Assembly (NCBI RefSeq): GCF_023065955.2 | Contig: NW_026622974.1 | Span: 30,659,718-30,723,717, forward strand | DNA: 64,000 nucleotides | DNA from: Ursus arctos | Taxonomy: Eukaryota; Chordata; Mammalia; Carnivora; Ursidae | Reading direction: 5' to 3' | In this document: piece by piece, positions 35,040-45,937 of the stretch | Numbering within the stretch: position 1 is the stretch's first letter | How the letters are laid out: each line of letters opens with the position of its first letter | Made by a program: the position numbers and the translations under genes | The notes under the pieces: generated by a model | The model's database searches: none | Seen by the model: only the letters and a program-made list of their open reading frames with translations | What the model was told of the DNA's origin: nothing

Positions 35040-35300
35040 TCTTCATCTCAGAAAGATGGCCATTCAGCCTCTGCTTGCGTAACTCTAGTAACTGGAGTTT
35101 CATAACTTCACAGGACAGCCCATTCCTTTGTTGGACAGCTCCTGTACGGGATATCTTATTCATCTATTGATTGGAAACTTGTCTCCCTGTAATTTCCATA
35201 TATTAGTCCTAGTTCTGCCTTCTGGAGGATTATTGAACTCCTCCCTTCCATCTCTGGTCCAGCAGCCTTTCAGATGCTATGTGCCTGGAGTCTTCTGCTT
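35040..35300 (+). repeat. L3 (CR1-family) LINE relic
   Basis: 'cacaggacagcccattcctttgttggacagctcctgtacggg', 'gaaacttgtctccctgtaatttccatatattagtcctagttctgccttctggagg' closely follows the L3 consensus phrase order (gacagcccattccactgttggacagctc... cttgtaacttccacccattggtcc). Confidence 0.65.
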
Positions 35301-35419
35301 CTCCAGCGGTTCAATGGGCGGTCTCCGCAGCCCTTGCCCTCAGAGTCACACTTTCTGACAGTCCTGTTTAATCGGTCGTTGCTGGCGAGTTGCGGTACAC
35401 AGAATCGGACCCAGCAATG

Positions 35420-35640
35420 TGGCAGTTGGTACACTGGGAGGACTCCTGGACTGAGATGTAACACCTAGGTTAAGGTATCAGTACTACTGCTAACTCATGA
35501 TATTGGGCAAGTGGCAACAGAGCTGAGCTTCAGACCCTCATCTGTAACACAGGAATAGTAATTACCCTAATGTACAGCTTTAATATGGGGGTCAAGTAGG
35601 ATGGTGCTGGGAAGGTGCTCTATACACAGCCCTTGCCTCA
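35420..35640 (+). repeat. MIR relic, sense
   Basis: 'gaggactcctggactgagatg', 'ctcatctgtaacacaggaatagtaattaccctaatgtacagctttaatatggggg' in MIR order, diverged. Confidence 0.5.
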
Positions 35641-36002
35641 GGCCTGTCAGCTGCCCTGTCTTCTGCCCTGCTCTTCTGTGCTCCTCCATGTCAGCATAAC
35701 TTGTTCCCTCACCTTCTTTTGCGCCTTTGTTCAAAAGTCAGGGGCTAATTGAGGCCCTTCTTGACTACTGTATTTAAAATTGCAACCAACTGCTTACCTT
35801 CTCTCTCCATCTTACCTGCATCAGGTCTCTCAGCTGTGTTTATCGCAATTTGACATACATGTATTTTACTTCTTTATGTTGTGACTCTTCCCACTAGAAT
35901 GGAAGCAACGTGAGCTGAAGAACTCATCTGTTTCCATCACTGCTATATTCTCTGGACATACCAGGTCATCACAAAATACTTACTGAATAAATGAATGAAT
36001 TA
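35641..36002 (+). repeat. L2 3' end, sense
   Basis: 'ttgacatacatgtattttacttctttatgttgtgactcttcccactagaatggaagcaacgtgagctgaagaactcatctgtttccatcactgctatattctctggacataccaggtcatcacaaaatacttactgaataaatgaatgaat' is a typical L2 3' terminus. Confidence 0.75.
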
Positions 36003-37750
36003 CGAACATGTTTATGTCTCTGATGTGGTCTGACCCTCAAAAAGCACAATGAGATGCTTCCCAGCTTTTTTTAACAGAAGGAAAGCATAGCTGGTACATT
36101 TAAATTGTTCTTTTAGTGTTTCAATTTCAGAAATTAATTTGTCAGTTAATTTCCTTGTGCTAAAGGGTATTTTCTGACAGAACAGTTATCTGAGCTGGAC
36201 TCCTGGAGTGAAATATTAGATTTTTCAAATTAAGAAATGTTACTGAAAATGAAAAAAAAATGTAGTTTATCACTCTCTTCTATTTCTAATGACTCAGGGT
36301 CACAGTTTGGTGGGCAAATGCATATACATTTTTATTTTAAAGTAACAACAACTCACTGAATTTCCTGTTTCTATGCTCATGGTAACTATTCACCATCCTG
36401 ATTTCTGATTGATAGCGTATCTTACAACCACAAGACCTTTGTCTCAAAGTATCACAGTCCTACATAGATAGTTGGCTGTTTCTGTGTTAATAGGGGTTTT
36501 TTGAGTCAGTGGATGAAGGGGAATTAACAGGGAAAGTAGGCAGAAATGCAGGTGTATTTAAGCCCTACAAATAGGAGAGTAAGTAGGCCAGAGGGGTGCT
36601 GAGGTCTCAGCTGGACCTCCAGCTTGAACAGAGTCTAGGAAACATGTTACCTGCCTAGACAGAGTTCTCAGGGTTGGGTTAGGAAAACCTCATTCATCTA
36701 TTTGAAGTAGATTGTGGGGTTAAGATTGCTGGAGTCGCAAGGAGTACCAAATTTCCAGACTGATCGCCATCTTCTGTGGTTTAGTGACTTGCACATGGAG
36801 CTCGCTGGTTGCCTGGTCTTAATGGACTGAAATAACTGTAGTCAGCAAAATGTCTGATTGTAACAGGTGATGTGTCTACTGGCAGGCTGAAGAGGGAAGA
36901 ATTTCCTCACAGAAGAATACTGTCTTGGGATATAGGGGAAAAAAAAAAGATACTCTTTCCTTACCCAAGAGAGTTGACTCTAGATCTATGAATTATTGAC
37001 ATGCTTTCTTGTTGTTGAACATTTGCACGTCTGCTTGGATCAAATAATGCTGTCAGCAGCTAGTGCTTTGTCAAACTGTTCTGAATTTAAATCTGCAGAA
37101 TCATGTTTGGTAAGAATGCCTGAAAAATCCCGCAGCTTCTTATTTAAACTTATTTTCAATTTGCTCTAAAGCATTTTAATCACAAAGGAGCTTTCAACAG
37201 AATGCTATAAATCTATCATTGCTAAATACCAAAGCGTCGCAAGTATACTTGGCATGGGAGAATAACGTCCAAATGAATGATTTTTTTAAAAAAATTTTAT
37301 CCCATGTTTTAAATGGGAAGGGGGATATGTTTTAGAAGAATCTGTGTTTGTGGTGGATGTATGACAATGTCTTTTTGGCTTTACAAAATACATGGGAATT
37401 AAACACTATAATTCCACTAGAGACATCGCAGGTACAAGGCCAATGTAAACTTTTAATTAATAACAGCAATCATGATAAAAGCTTTTGTTAAGTAAACAAT
37501 TATCCTTGTCTAGGGAAGTGAACATTTTGGGCACAGAATTGACTAATTGTTTTTCTAGTTATACCAGAACCGCATTTGGATTCAAGCTTACTAATTGGGT
37601 GTCAAGGAGGACATTGATCAATGGAATGGTTAAACTAATAAAATTGGGTAGGAGAGCACAAAATTAGGAATTATGTGGTTCCAAGACTCATTTCTCTCTT
37701 CCAAATAAATGGTAGTGAGATAGCATAGCTGTAATAGTAGTACTGGGACT
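36003..37750. other. Unassigned sequence
   Basis: 36480-36880 is more GC-balanced and could be a diverged LTR or unique sequence; I could not decide. The rest is AT-rich with no recognised feature. Confidence 0.35.
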
Positions 37751-37754
37751 AGTA

Positions 37755-38000
37755 GGGATAAAAATAACAATCCTTGAGTGCTTACCATATGCCAGGAACT
37801 ATCTTATATGCTTTACAACTGTGTTTTACTTTAGTGTTTCAGACAGTCTTATGAAAATGTTACTAACCTATTTTTCGTTTTATGGATAAAGTGAGATGCA
37901 GAAAGTACTTTGTCATTCAGCTAGCAGAGGACAGAGCTGGATTTGGCTTGGAGTCCCTCCGTTCTGAAGTCTGGGCCTTCGTTCCTCTGCTACCCAACCC
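37755..38000 (-). repeat. MIR relic, antisense
   Basis: 'tgagtgcttaccatatgccaggaactatcttatatgctttacaac' and 'tttatggataaagtgagatgcagaaagtactttgtcattcagctagcagaggacagagctggatttgg' are reverse-complement MIR. Confidence 0.75.
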
Positions 38001-38079
38001 AACTGAGGATATACCTACTTATTCAGCCCTCTGGGGGGGGGGGGTGTTGGTGGAGGAGTGAAAAAGGGGAAGGCGACAT

Positions 38080-38290
38080 AGCGCCTGAGCCCAAAGGAAC
38101 TTAATCTTACCACAGAGGGAAGTCAGAAGCCGCTGGTTACTGAGTAAGAGCCAGCATCACTCCTCTGGCTGACAGGGACTCCAGTTGTTGAGAAAAGGGA
38201 AAATCACTAGCGGCTGAAATGGTGAGGGAAGGCTCTGTGGAAGAAGTGGACTTTGGCTTATGCCTTAAGTGAGGTATAAGCTTTTTGCCA
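38080..38290 (-). repeat. L2-like relic, antisense
   Basis: 'ggtgagggaaggctctgtggaagaagtggactttggcttatgcc' recalls the reverse-complement L2 phrase 'aggaaggcctctctgaggaggtgacatttgagctgagacc'. Weak elsewhere. A run of about 13 G precedes it at 38033-38044. Confidence 0.4.
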
Positions 38291-38421
38291 CAACACATTG
38301 TATCCTTTAGTGTTAAGTTCTGATAAGAATTTTATGAATGGCACCCTCATAGATTTCTAGCCTTGTTTGTCTTAAAGGGCTTCTGGGGATCCTTTAAACA
38401 AATAGTTCTAACATGTGTATA

Positions 38422-38732
38422 TGACCTTTAAACAACATGGGAATTGGGGACTGATCTTGCCACACAGTTGAAAATTCGAGTATAACTTTTGACTCCCCCA
38501 AAACTTAACTATTAATAGCCTACTGTTAACTAGAAGCCTTACTGATAAGATAGTCAATTCACATGTATTTATATGTTAATATATAGTCTATGCTGTGTTC
38601 TTTAAGCTTGAGAAAAGAAAATGTTATTAAGAAAATCTTAAGGAAGAGAAAATGCATTTACAGTCCTGTGCTGTAAAAAATCCATGTATGAGTGGAGCCG
38701 TGCAGCTCAAACCCATGGTGTTCAGCGGTCAG
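38422..38732. mobile_element. TcMar-Tigger-type DNA transposon relic
   Basis: The left end 'tgacctttaaacaacatggg' and right end 'cccatggtgttcagcggtca' are imperfect terminal inverted repeats. The internal text 'gagtataacttttgactcccccaaaacttaactattaatagcctactgttaactagaagccttactgataa' is a familiar Tigger-family sequence. Non-coding. Confidence 0.75.
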
Positions 38733-39239
38733 CTGTGCTTTTGATGTCGCAGTGCACTTCTGAAAATGGCTATCGTTTATTGTTTATCCCTCCAAAAATG
38801 TGCAAGCAGATAATAAGCTAATGTTATCTTAGTATTAGTGATGTCTTCTTATCAGCTCATTCATGCTGTCTTCTGTATAGATGTAGGAGAAAGAGAGTTC
38901 AGAGAGGTGTTTAGGAAGACCTGGAAGTGTTCTGCAAGAGAGAGAACAATGCTGTACAAAGACAGCTTTCCACATTTTAGGGTCACACCCACAGTAAATA
39001 CTTCCTTTAGCAGTTGTGTTGGCCTGACTGTATTAACTACATGAATTCTTTATTCAAATCTCATCTTTGGGCCCTTGTTTTAAAATCACTACAAGATCAT
39101 TCAGTCATCCCAACAGAAAATAAAATCTAAAATACATATATGCTGTAACATCTTAAAATACACAAAAAGGAATAAAGAATAATATAGCAAGTATCAGTGT
39201 GCTCAACTTCCAGCTTAAAAAACTAGATTTTTTCAAGGC

Positions 39240-39640
39240 AGAAGAAACCCATCCTCTTTCTGATTTTACCCCTCCTTCCCCTGCAGACGTAATTATAATG
39301 CTAAATGTGAAACATATCTCCCAATGCATTTCTTTGTACTTTTTCTACATAGCTATATTTCTAAGCAATATATAGTATTGTTTATATTAATTATATCAAA
39401 TTATATGCATTTTTAATTCTTGCTTTTTTCTTTTACTTATACACTCACTGTGTATAGCGTTAGTTCATTCATTTTTTACTGCTCAGTAGTATCTGATGGC
39501 ACAAATTTACCACAACTTACTTGGCTGTTCTTCTAGCAACAGATATTTAGATTATTCGTAATTTTTATTGTAATAAAGTTGTGAAGAGTTTTGAACATGT
39601 CTGTTTGTGAATATATGTGACAATCTTTCATGTTTGAAGA
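39240..39640 (-). mobile_element. Ancient L1M 3' relic, antisense
   Basis: 'ccccttccctgcagacgtaattataatgctaaatgtgaaacatatctcc', 'ttactgctcagtagtatctgatggcac', 'ttggctgttcttctagcaacagatatttagattattcg' parallels the antisense 3' region of old L1 families. Diverged. Confidence 0.5.
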
Positions 39641-40996
39641 CCATTTTCTTAACTTTTCTGTGACTTGCTCATTTATCTCTTTTGCTCATTTTTTCTTTAC
39701 TGATTCATGGACAATCTTTAGATGTTATGATTATTCACCCTTTATTGACTCTATGTGTTGAAATTTCTTTTCCTAGGCTGTGGCTTCTCTTTTTACTTTT
39801 TTGCTGGTTTTTTTTGATGAACAGACCTTCGAAATTTTTCATGTAGTAAAATTTGTCATTTTTCCTCATTATCATTTATATTATGTCTCTCGTTTAGGAA
39901 ATCTTACATATTGAGGGAATAAAATTTAATTTAAAAGTGCCCCTAAAAGCTAAAAATGAAAATATCAAGAATGACCTTTTTTTAAAAAAAAATGAGAGTC
40001 AAAGTTGGTCACCTGCGGTTAATGTATCTTTTATCAATACCCGTTTACTCGAAACACAGGGCACTGTTTTACTGTAACTACTATGTGTAAATTTTCTATT
40101 CAAACTTAATACTTTGTTTTATAAAATAAGAGTTAAGGGGGAAGAAGAAGCCATGGATAAAATACAAGTAGTCACAGAATTCAGATTATCAGTGTATATA
40201 TTAATAAAAACCTTTCACCCCCAATAAAGTGATCATTCATACATGTGCACATTCCTTCCTGTACAGAAAGCTCATGGTAACCATGAATAATTCAGATGGG
40301 CTTTTGCTAACTGTAATGGAGGAAGAAGCAGAGCCTTTAGATACAATTTCAGTAGAATGATCCCGAGGTGTTCATTCTTACGGCTGTCTTCATGGCCTTT
40401 TCAGGCTTCTCTGCTTACTCATAAGCATCTTTTTGATAAGTTTGATCTTAGTTGCACAGTGATTTGATGGCCTGAGGTACACAGTCATGGTCTAGCCAGA
40501 CCAAATAGAGTTTTATCAACCATGCAAGTTGGGTTGTCAGTATCCAGAATTCCTGAAATCTTGTCTTTCCTGAAACCACTCACAAATATAAGGACTTACA
40601 AGGAGAGATCCTCATAAAAACCATTGTTTTATCTCTTGATGTCTCTTAATATACCTGTCATCAGGATCTCAATGATTTATCTTCATTTTTATCATTACCA
40701 GTCATAAATTTTCGCTTCATTTCACTATGAAATGGTTGTAACTATTGTAATGATTTGCTGTTAAAAAAAATTACCACTGATTTCAGAAGAGGATAAAAAA
40801 AAAACAACAACCTAGTGAAGTCCTCAATAAGATTCCCGAGTGGTATTTGCATGCTTTGTAGTAAAGCAGTGATGTAGTTGAATGTTGGCTTGGAGTATTT
40901 CAGGCATTCTCTTTGTTAGAGACCCACTGAGTATGAGTTTAAAAGCTTTCGGGTAGGGAGCCTAGAGGTTTGGATGACTCCATGGGTGTCATCCTT
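39641..40996. other. Unassigned AT-rich sequence
   Basis: 39640-39910 may continue the antisense L1 ('ttatctcttttgctcattttttctttactg', 'ctatgtgttgaaatttcttttcctaggctgtggcttctcttttt', 'aaaatttgtcattttt'). Beyond that nothing is recognised. Confidence 0.4.
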
Positions 40997-41010
40997 TATA
41001 CTCTGATTTT

Positions 41011-41034
41011 ATGATTTAAATTTTAAAAAAAATT

Positions 41035-41069
<35 letters not shown>

Positions 41070-41276
41070 TTTTATACACGCACACACACACACACACATA
41101 CACACACACTTATATATAGAAAGAGCGAGTAGGGGGAGGAACAGAGGGAGAGGGACAAGCAGACTCTGTGCAGACCATGGAGCCTGACGAGGGGCTTGAG
41201 CTCACGACCCTGAGATCATGACCTGAACTGAAATCAAGAGTTGGACGCTTAACCAGCTGAGCCACCCAGGCGCCCC
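41011..41276 (-). mobile_element. CAN-SINE, antisense, with expanded tail
   Basis: Right-hand head 'ctgagccacccaggcgcccc'. A perfect 14-bp target duplication, TATACTCTGATTTT, lies at 40997-41010 and 41277-41290. The tail side has grown into an (ATTT)n array (about 41034-41073), followed by a (CA)n stretch (about 41078-41109), so it is longer than the other copies. Confidence 0.95.
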
Positions 41277-41290
41277 TATACTCTGATTTT

Positions 41291-41980
41291 GATTAAATCT
41301 CTTAATCAGATTGAAATATGCTGAATTTTTAACTATCCTCTGCCCCTTATCCCCTCTTCCATTATTATGAACTCTAAATAAAGCAAGGAATACATCTAAT
41401 TCATCTTTGATCAGATTTGAACACAGTTTTGGCCTCTAGTCTTACATATACTCAATATGTTTGTGGAAGTGAATTGCTGTCATTGCGTTGCCATACACCA
41501 AACAGAATGGTTATTAAAAGTCTGACCACATGTTTTGTCTTTGTGGGTAAAAATATAAGGTTAGTGGTTTCTGGTCAAGACCTTTACATCCCTTCAGTCT
41601 ACTTACCCAAGAAAATTCTATGAGAAATATTGGAGGTTTATCTTAAGTTAATTGATTTTCTTGATATAATGTACAGCATGGTGACTATAGTTAAAATTAT
41701 TGTATCGTATATTTGAAAGTTGCTAAGAGACACATAGGAAACACTTATTAAATGTTGGATATTATCAGTTCTTGGGATGGGAGGAATGAAGCTCTGGTTA
41801 AAGTAGGTATTTATGAAGTTGTGCTCCATGGGATATGATAGAATCTCTCCTTCTTTGTCAGTAGTCTAGTCAAATATGTATTGTTCAGATTCAAGTGGAA
41901 TTTAGACTTTTTCATTTAGCAGAGTATAGGGTGCAGCCTCAGTGTGGGTGGGTATCAACAGCCAAGGCTCATGGGGATTT
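41291..41980. other. Unassigned AT-rich sequence
   Basis: Nothing recognised. Confidence 0.35.
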
Positions 41981-41984
41981 CAGA

Positions 41985-42120
41985 GGGTGGTTGCATGATA
42001 CACGGGAAAGAGCATTTGCTCTGATATCAGACTTGGGCTGTAGGATTAAGGATGAATGTATAAAATATCTTTGAATTTCAGTTTCCTAATCTGTTAAAAT
42101 AGAAAAAATATGATATGGTA
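41985..42120 (+). repeat. MIR relic, sense
   Basis: 'gatacacgggaaagagcatttgctctgatatcagacttgggctg' and 'tttgaatttcagtttcctaatctgttaaaatag' in MIR order. Confidence 0.6.
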
Positions 42121-42314
42121 CGGAGGAGTGGAAGGTAGAAATACTTCACAAGATTATGGTGTGATGAACAATGAAGCTGCCTAAAATATGAGTGATTTCC
42201 ATTGTTTGTGCTTGTTTTAGGACTGACGGTTATAGCAGTCTGGGAATAAACCATTGCTTAGAGAAAGTAAGTATAGTCTTTTGAAAGTACTGTTATTTCC
42301 AGGAATGGGTATGG

Positions 42315-42499
42315 CAGTGGGTCTTCGAGTGTAGTCCTCAGACCAGCAGCATCAATATTACCTGGGAGCATGTAAGAAATGCAGATTGCTGGGCTAACTC
42401 CAGACCTGCTAATTCAGAAACTAGTGGGGGAGCCTGGGAATCTGTGTTTAATGAGCCCTCCAGGTGATTCCAAGGCAGGTTCAAGTGTGAGACCCACTG
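42315..42499. mobile_element. hAT-Charlie-type MITE relic with clear ends
   Basis: Perfect 9-bp terminal inverted repeats CAGTGGGTC (42315-42323) and GACCCACTG (42491-42499). The internal text 'agcatcaatattacctgggagcatgtaagaaatgcagattgctgggc' and 'gaatctgtgtttaatgagccctccaggtgattcc' is the common MER5/MER20-like pattern. The 8-bp target duplication is no longer matched. Confidence 0.75.
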
Positions 42500-43140
42500 A
42501 AATAGGAGAGAGGAGGAGGAAACACCAATTCTGTTATTTATTTATTTTTTGGACTGCTTTTTGTTCTCCGCATTTGTGAAGAGCCAATTTCTGTGGATTG
42601 CCTTTCTACCTGTTGCTTTTTGTTGGCCTTCCATTCTCTGGAATGTAGCAACAGCTACATGTGGTCAAAGTGGACTGCAAGTGTTTAGTGGTTTTTTTTT
42701 TTTTTTTTTGCTTAACCTTTGTCATGTTCTTCCTTTAAAGGATTTGTTTCTGTCATTTACTGTTAGGTGGTTGAAAAACATTGGAGCCGCTGGACTTTGG
42801 ATAGTTTGCTTTCATACATACACAAATCAGTAGCGAAAATTTGGCTATATAAAATTTCGCTATATAATACTGTACCCTGACCAATTCTTGTATGTCTGAC
42901 CTCTCTAGTTTCCCATCTCAGTCTTCCCAGTTCACTGAGATATTCAGGCTCTGGGTTCCACCTTCCAGTACTGTGGCCTGCAAACTGCCTTCAGGCAATA
43001 AGCTGATGCGGTGTGCGGGCTCACCTCCTTTGTATGCCTTCTGTAGGGAATTATTGCCCTGCACGGCTTTCTGTCCAATGTTTGAAAACCGTTGATATAT
43101 ATTTTTTGTGTTTTTTTTAATTGTTTTAAGGTGGAGTTTG
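42500..43140. other. Unassigned sequence
   Basis: Poly(T) at about 42692-42709. 42890-43100 is more GC-rich, with hAT/L2-like fragments ('ctgtggcctgcaaactgccttcagg...gatgcggtgtgcgggctcacctcc') that may be an old DNA transposon. No gene evidence. Confidence 0.35.
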
Positions 43141-43156
43141 AAATCTGGTCCTTTTA

Positions 43157-43376
43157 GGGACACCTGGGTGGCTCAGTTGGTTGAGCATCTGCCTTTGGCT
43201 CAGGTCCTAATCCTGGGGTCCTGGGATTGAGCCCCACATTGGGCTCCCTGCTCAGCGGGGAGTGTGCTTCTCCCTCTGCCTGCCACTACCCCACTTGTGC
43301 GCTCTCTCTCTCTGTCTCTCCCTCTTAGACAAATAAATAAAATCTTTAAAAATAAAATAAAAATAAAATAAAATTA
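43157..43376 (+). mobile_element. CAN-SINE, sense
   Basis: Head 'gggacacctgggtggctcag', tail with repeated 'aataaaataaaa'. A 10-bp target duplication, GGTCCTTTTA, lies at 43147-43156 and 43377-43386. Confidence 0.93.
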
Positions 43377-44168
43377 GGTCCTTTTAAACTCCATCCCTGC
43401 TAGAAATCCCTTGTTTAATCAAGGTAAAATTTACATACAATGGAATGGAAATATTACACGTACCATTGATGGCTCTGACAAATTAACACGCCTGTGTATC
43501 CCACCCAGGCTCATAATAAGATATAGAATTTTACCTGAACCCTGGAAAATTCCTTCAGTCTTCTTTCCTGCTAATCCCTTTGCCCTTCCTCTTCTCCTAA
43601 TAATGAAACATTATTCTTATTTTGTCTGCTGTTGATTAGTTTGTTCTAGAACTTCATTTAAATGGAAACGCAGAGTATGTACACTTTTGTGTAAGTCATT
43701 ATTCACTCAGTGCAATGTTACGAGATTTAGCTACAGTATTGAATGTATCAGTAGTTCATTCCGTTTTAGTGCTGAGTAGTATTTCATTGTATGGATATAC
43801 CAAAATTTGTTTATTCATCCTGTTATTGATGAATATACAGGCTATTTCCAGTTTTTAGGTATTATGCATAAAGCTGCTATGAACATTCTTATGTAAGTCT
43901 TTGTGACATATATTTTTATATCTTTTGGCAAGAGTGGATTTCCTGGGCTTTAGGGAGGTGTATGTTCAACCTTCTAAGAAACCTTAGAGTGAAAGGTGAA
44001 ACCTTTTCCAGAAACGGTTATGCCATTTTGCATTTCTCCCACCTATATATGAAAGTCCCAGTTGCTTCACACACTTACTTTTTTAGCGCTTCTTGTGGAT
44101 GTAAAGTGGTGTCTTGCTGTGATTTTGATTTCTGTTTCTCTTATTGGATAAGAATAGTAATAGTGTTG

Positions 44169-44362
44169 GGGCGCCTGGGTGGCACAGCGGTTAAGCGTCT
44201 GCCTTCGGCTCAGGGCGTGATCCGGTCGTTATGGGATCGAGTCCCACATCGGGCTCCTCTGCTATGAGCCTGCTTCTTCCTCTCCCACTCCCCCTGCTTG
44301 TGTTCCCTCTCTCGCTGGCTGTCTCTATCTCTGTCGAATAAATAAAACCTTTAAAAAAAAAA
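44169..44362 (+). mobile_element. CAN-SINE, sense, youngest-looking copy
   Basis: 'ggggcgcctgggtggcacag', 'gttatgggatcgag', 'ctatgagcctgcttcttcc', tail 'gtcgaataaataaaaccttt'. A perfect 19-bp target duplication, AAGAATAGTAATAGTGTTG, lies at 44150-44168 and 44363-44381. It retains CG dinucleotides in the tRNA-derived head, which suggests recent insertion. It sits inside the old antisense LINE-1. Confidence 0.97.
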
Positions 44363-44765
44363 AAGAATAGTAATAGTGTTGAATACCTTTCCTATGGTTA
44401 TTGACTATTTTATAAAGAAACCTTATGGTTTCTTGTATGACATATTTACGTCTTTTGACCATTTTTTAGTTGGGTTGTCTTTTTTCTTAATGATTTGTGG
44501 AAGTTCTTCATATAGTCATGTCCAAGTTTTTTGTAAGATATATATAGTGAATATTTCTTCCCAGTTGGTGGTTTTGCTTTTTGTTTTCTTAATAATGTTT
44601 TTTGATGACTAGCAGACTTAATTTTGATGAAGTCTATCAATATTTCTATACTGATTAGTGCTTTTTATGACTTCTCTAAATCATCTTTCCCATGCCCTAA
44701 TTCACCCTGTTTTCTTTTTTAATTTTAGTTTTAGTTTTTACATTTAAGGCTGTGATTCAGCTAAA

Positions 44766-44768
<3 letters not shown>

Positions 44769-44796
<28 letters not shown>
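44769..44796. repeat. (GT)n microsatellite
   Basis: 14 uninterrupted GT units inside the old antisense LINE-1. Confidence 0.97.
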
Positions 44797-44798
<2 letters not shown>

Positions 44799-45937
44799 CT
44801 ATGTAAGATCTGAAGAGATGGCAATGTTCATTTTTTCCATGTATTTAACTAATTGTTCTGGCATTATACATAAAAATACTTTACTTTCCTAATTGTCAAG
44901 GTGCCCTTATTGAAAATGAATTGACTGTATAAGTGTGGCTCTAATTCTAAACATGTTATTTTATTCCATCGATCTGTTTGTCTATCTTTATTCTAATACC
45001 ACCTGGTCCTAATTGCTTGTATATTAAATGTTGCAATTAAGCAGTTTCGGTTTTTCAGCTTTGTTCTTTTTCAAGCTATTCTAGTATAAAATTTAGAAAT
45101 AATTTGTCAAGTTTTACAAGGAAGTTGATTGGAATTTTGATTAGGATTGTGTATAGAGGTCAATTTGAGGAGAATTAAGATCTTAGTAATATTGTCTCTT
45201 CCAGTCTGTGAACATAGCATATGTCTCTGTTTAAAGCTTTAAATTTTATTGAACAGTGTTTTATAGATTTCAAGGTAGAAGTCTTTCATATCCACTGGAA
45301 AATTTATTCCTAATTATTATTATTTTTATTATTATTTTTAAAATTCTAACCTAAATTGATTTTGTGTAAACATATAATAGATTTTTGCATATTAACCTTA
45401 TGTCCTGAGACTAGCTAAAGTCACTCAATTCTGGTAGTTGTTTGTTTTAAGATTCCTTAGGGTTTTCTGTAGACATTCATGCTGTATATCAGTAAGTAGA
45501 ATTTTACTTCTTTCTTTCCAATCTCTATTTATTTTTATTTCTTTCTGTATTCCACTGTCTGTTATCTCTAGTAAAGTATTTAATAGAAATGAGAAAAGTG
45601 GATATCTTTGTTGTGTTTCAGTCTTAGAGGTAAAGCATGCACTGTTTCATCATTAAGGGTAATGTTTACTGTGAATTTTTATAGATCTTTGTCACAGTGA
45701 GTAAAATCCCTTTCATTTATTTTTTTTATTATTTTTAATGGAGAGTTCTTTTAAAATCGTGAATCAGTTTGAATTTTTCAAATGTTTCTTTTGAAACTAT
45801 TAAGAAGACTATGTTGCTTTTAAAATAGTTTATTGTCTTAGTATGTTGAATTACAGTGATTGATTTTTGAATGTGAAACAAATCTTCCATTCTTCAAACT
45901 CTCTTCAGTGATGATATTTTTAAATTGTTGAGTTTGG

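Larger units (their letters stand above)
43387..45920 (-). mobile_element. Old LINE-1 (L1M/L1P-age), antisense, first segment
   Basis: Starts in the antisense 3' UTR ('cctgtgtatcccacccaggctcataataagatatagaa', 'tagttcattccgttttagtgctgagtagtatttcattgtatggatatacc'). It proceeds through antisense ORF2 ('gttgcaattaagcagtttcggtttttcagctttgttc', 'gtagacattcatgctg', 'gagaaaagtggatatctttgttgtg'). It continues beyond the young LINE-1 at 48557 and again at 49739. All frames are broken. This element is the host of the nested insertions below. Confidence 0.8.

Noticed and set aside
38033..38045. G run as a possible G-quadruplex (also near 12690, 21700 and 49451)
   Set aside because: Single uninterrupted G runs without the four-tract spacing; 49451 lies in a SINE. 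Not enough to claim a structured site.
41034..41109. Regular ATTT and CA arrays as a possible CRISPR-like or satellite array
   Set aside because: Simple-sequence expansion of a SINE tail. There are no spacers, and the host is a mammal.
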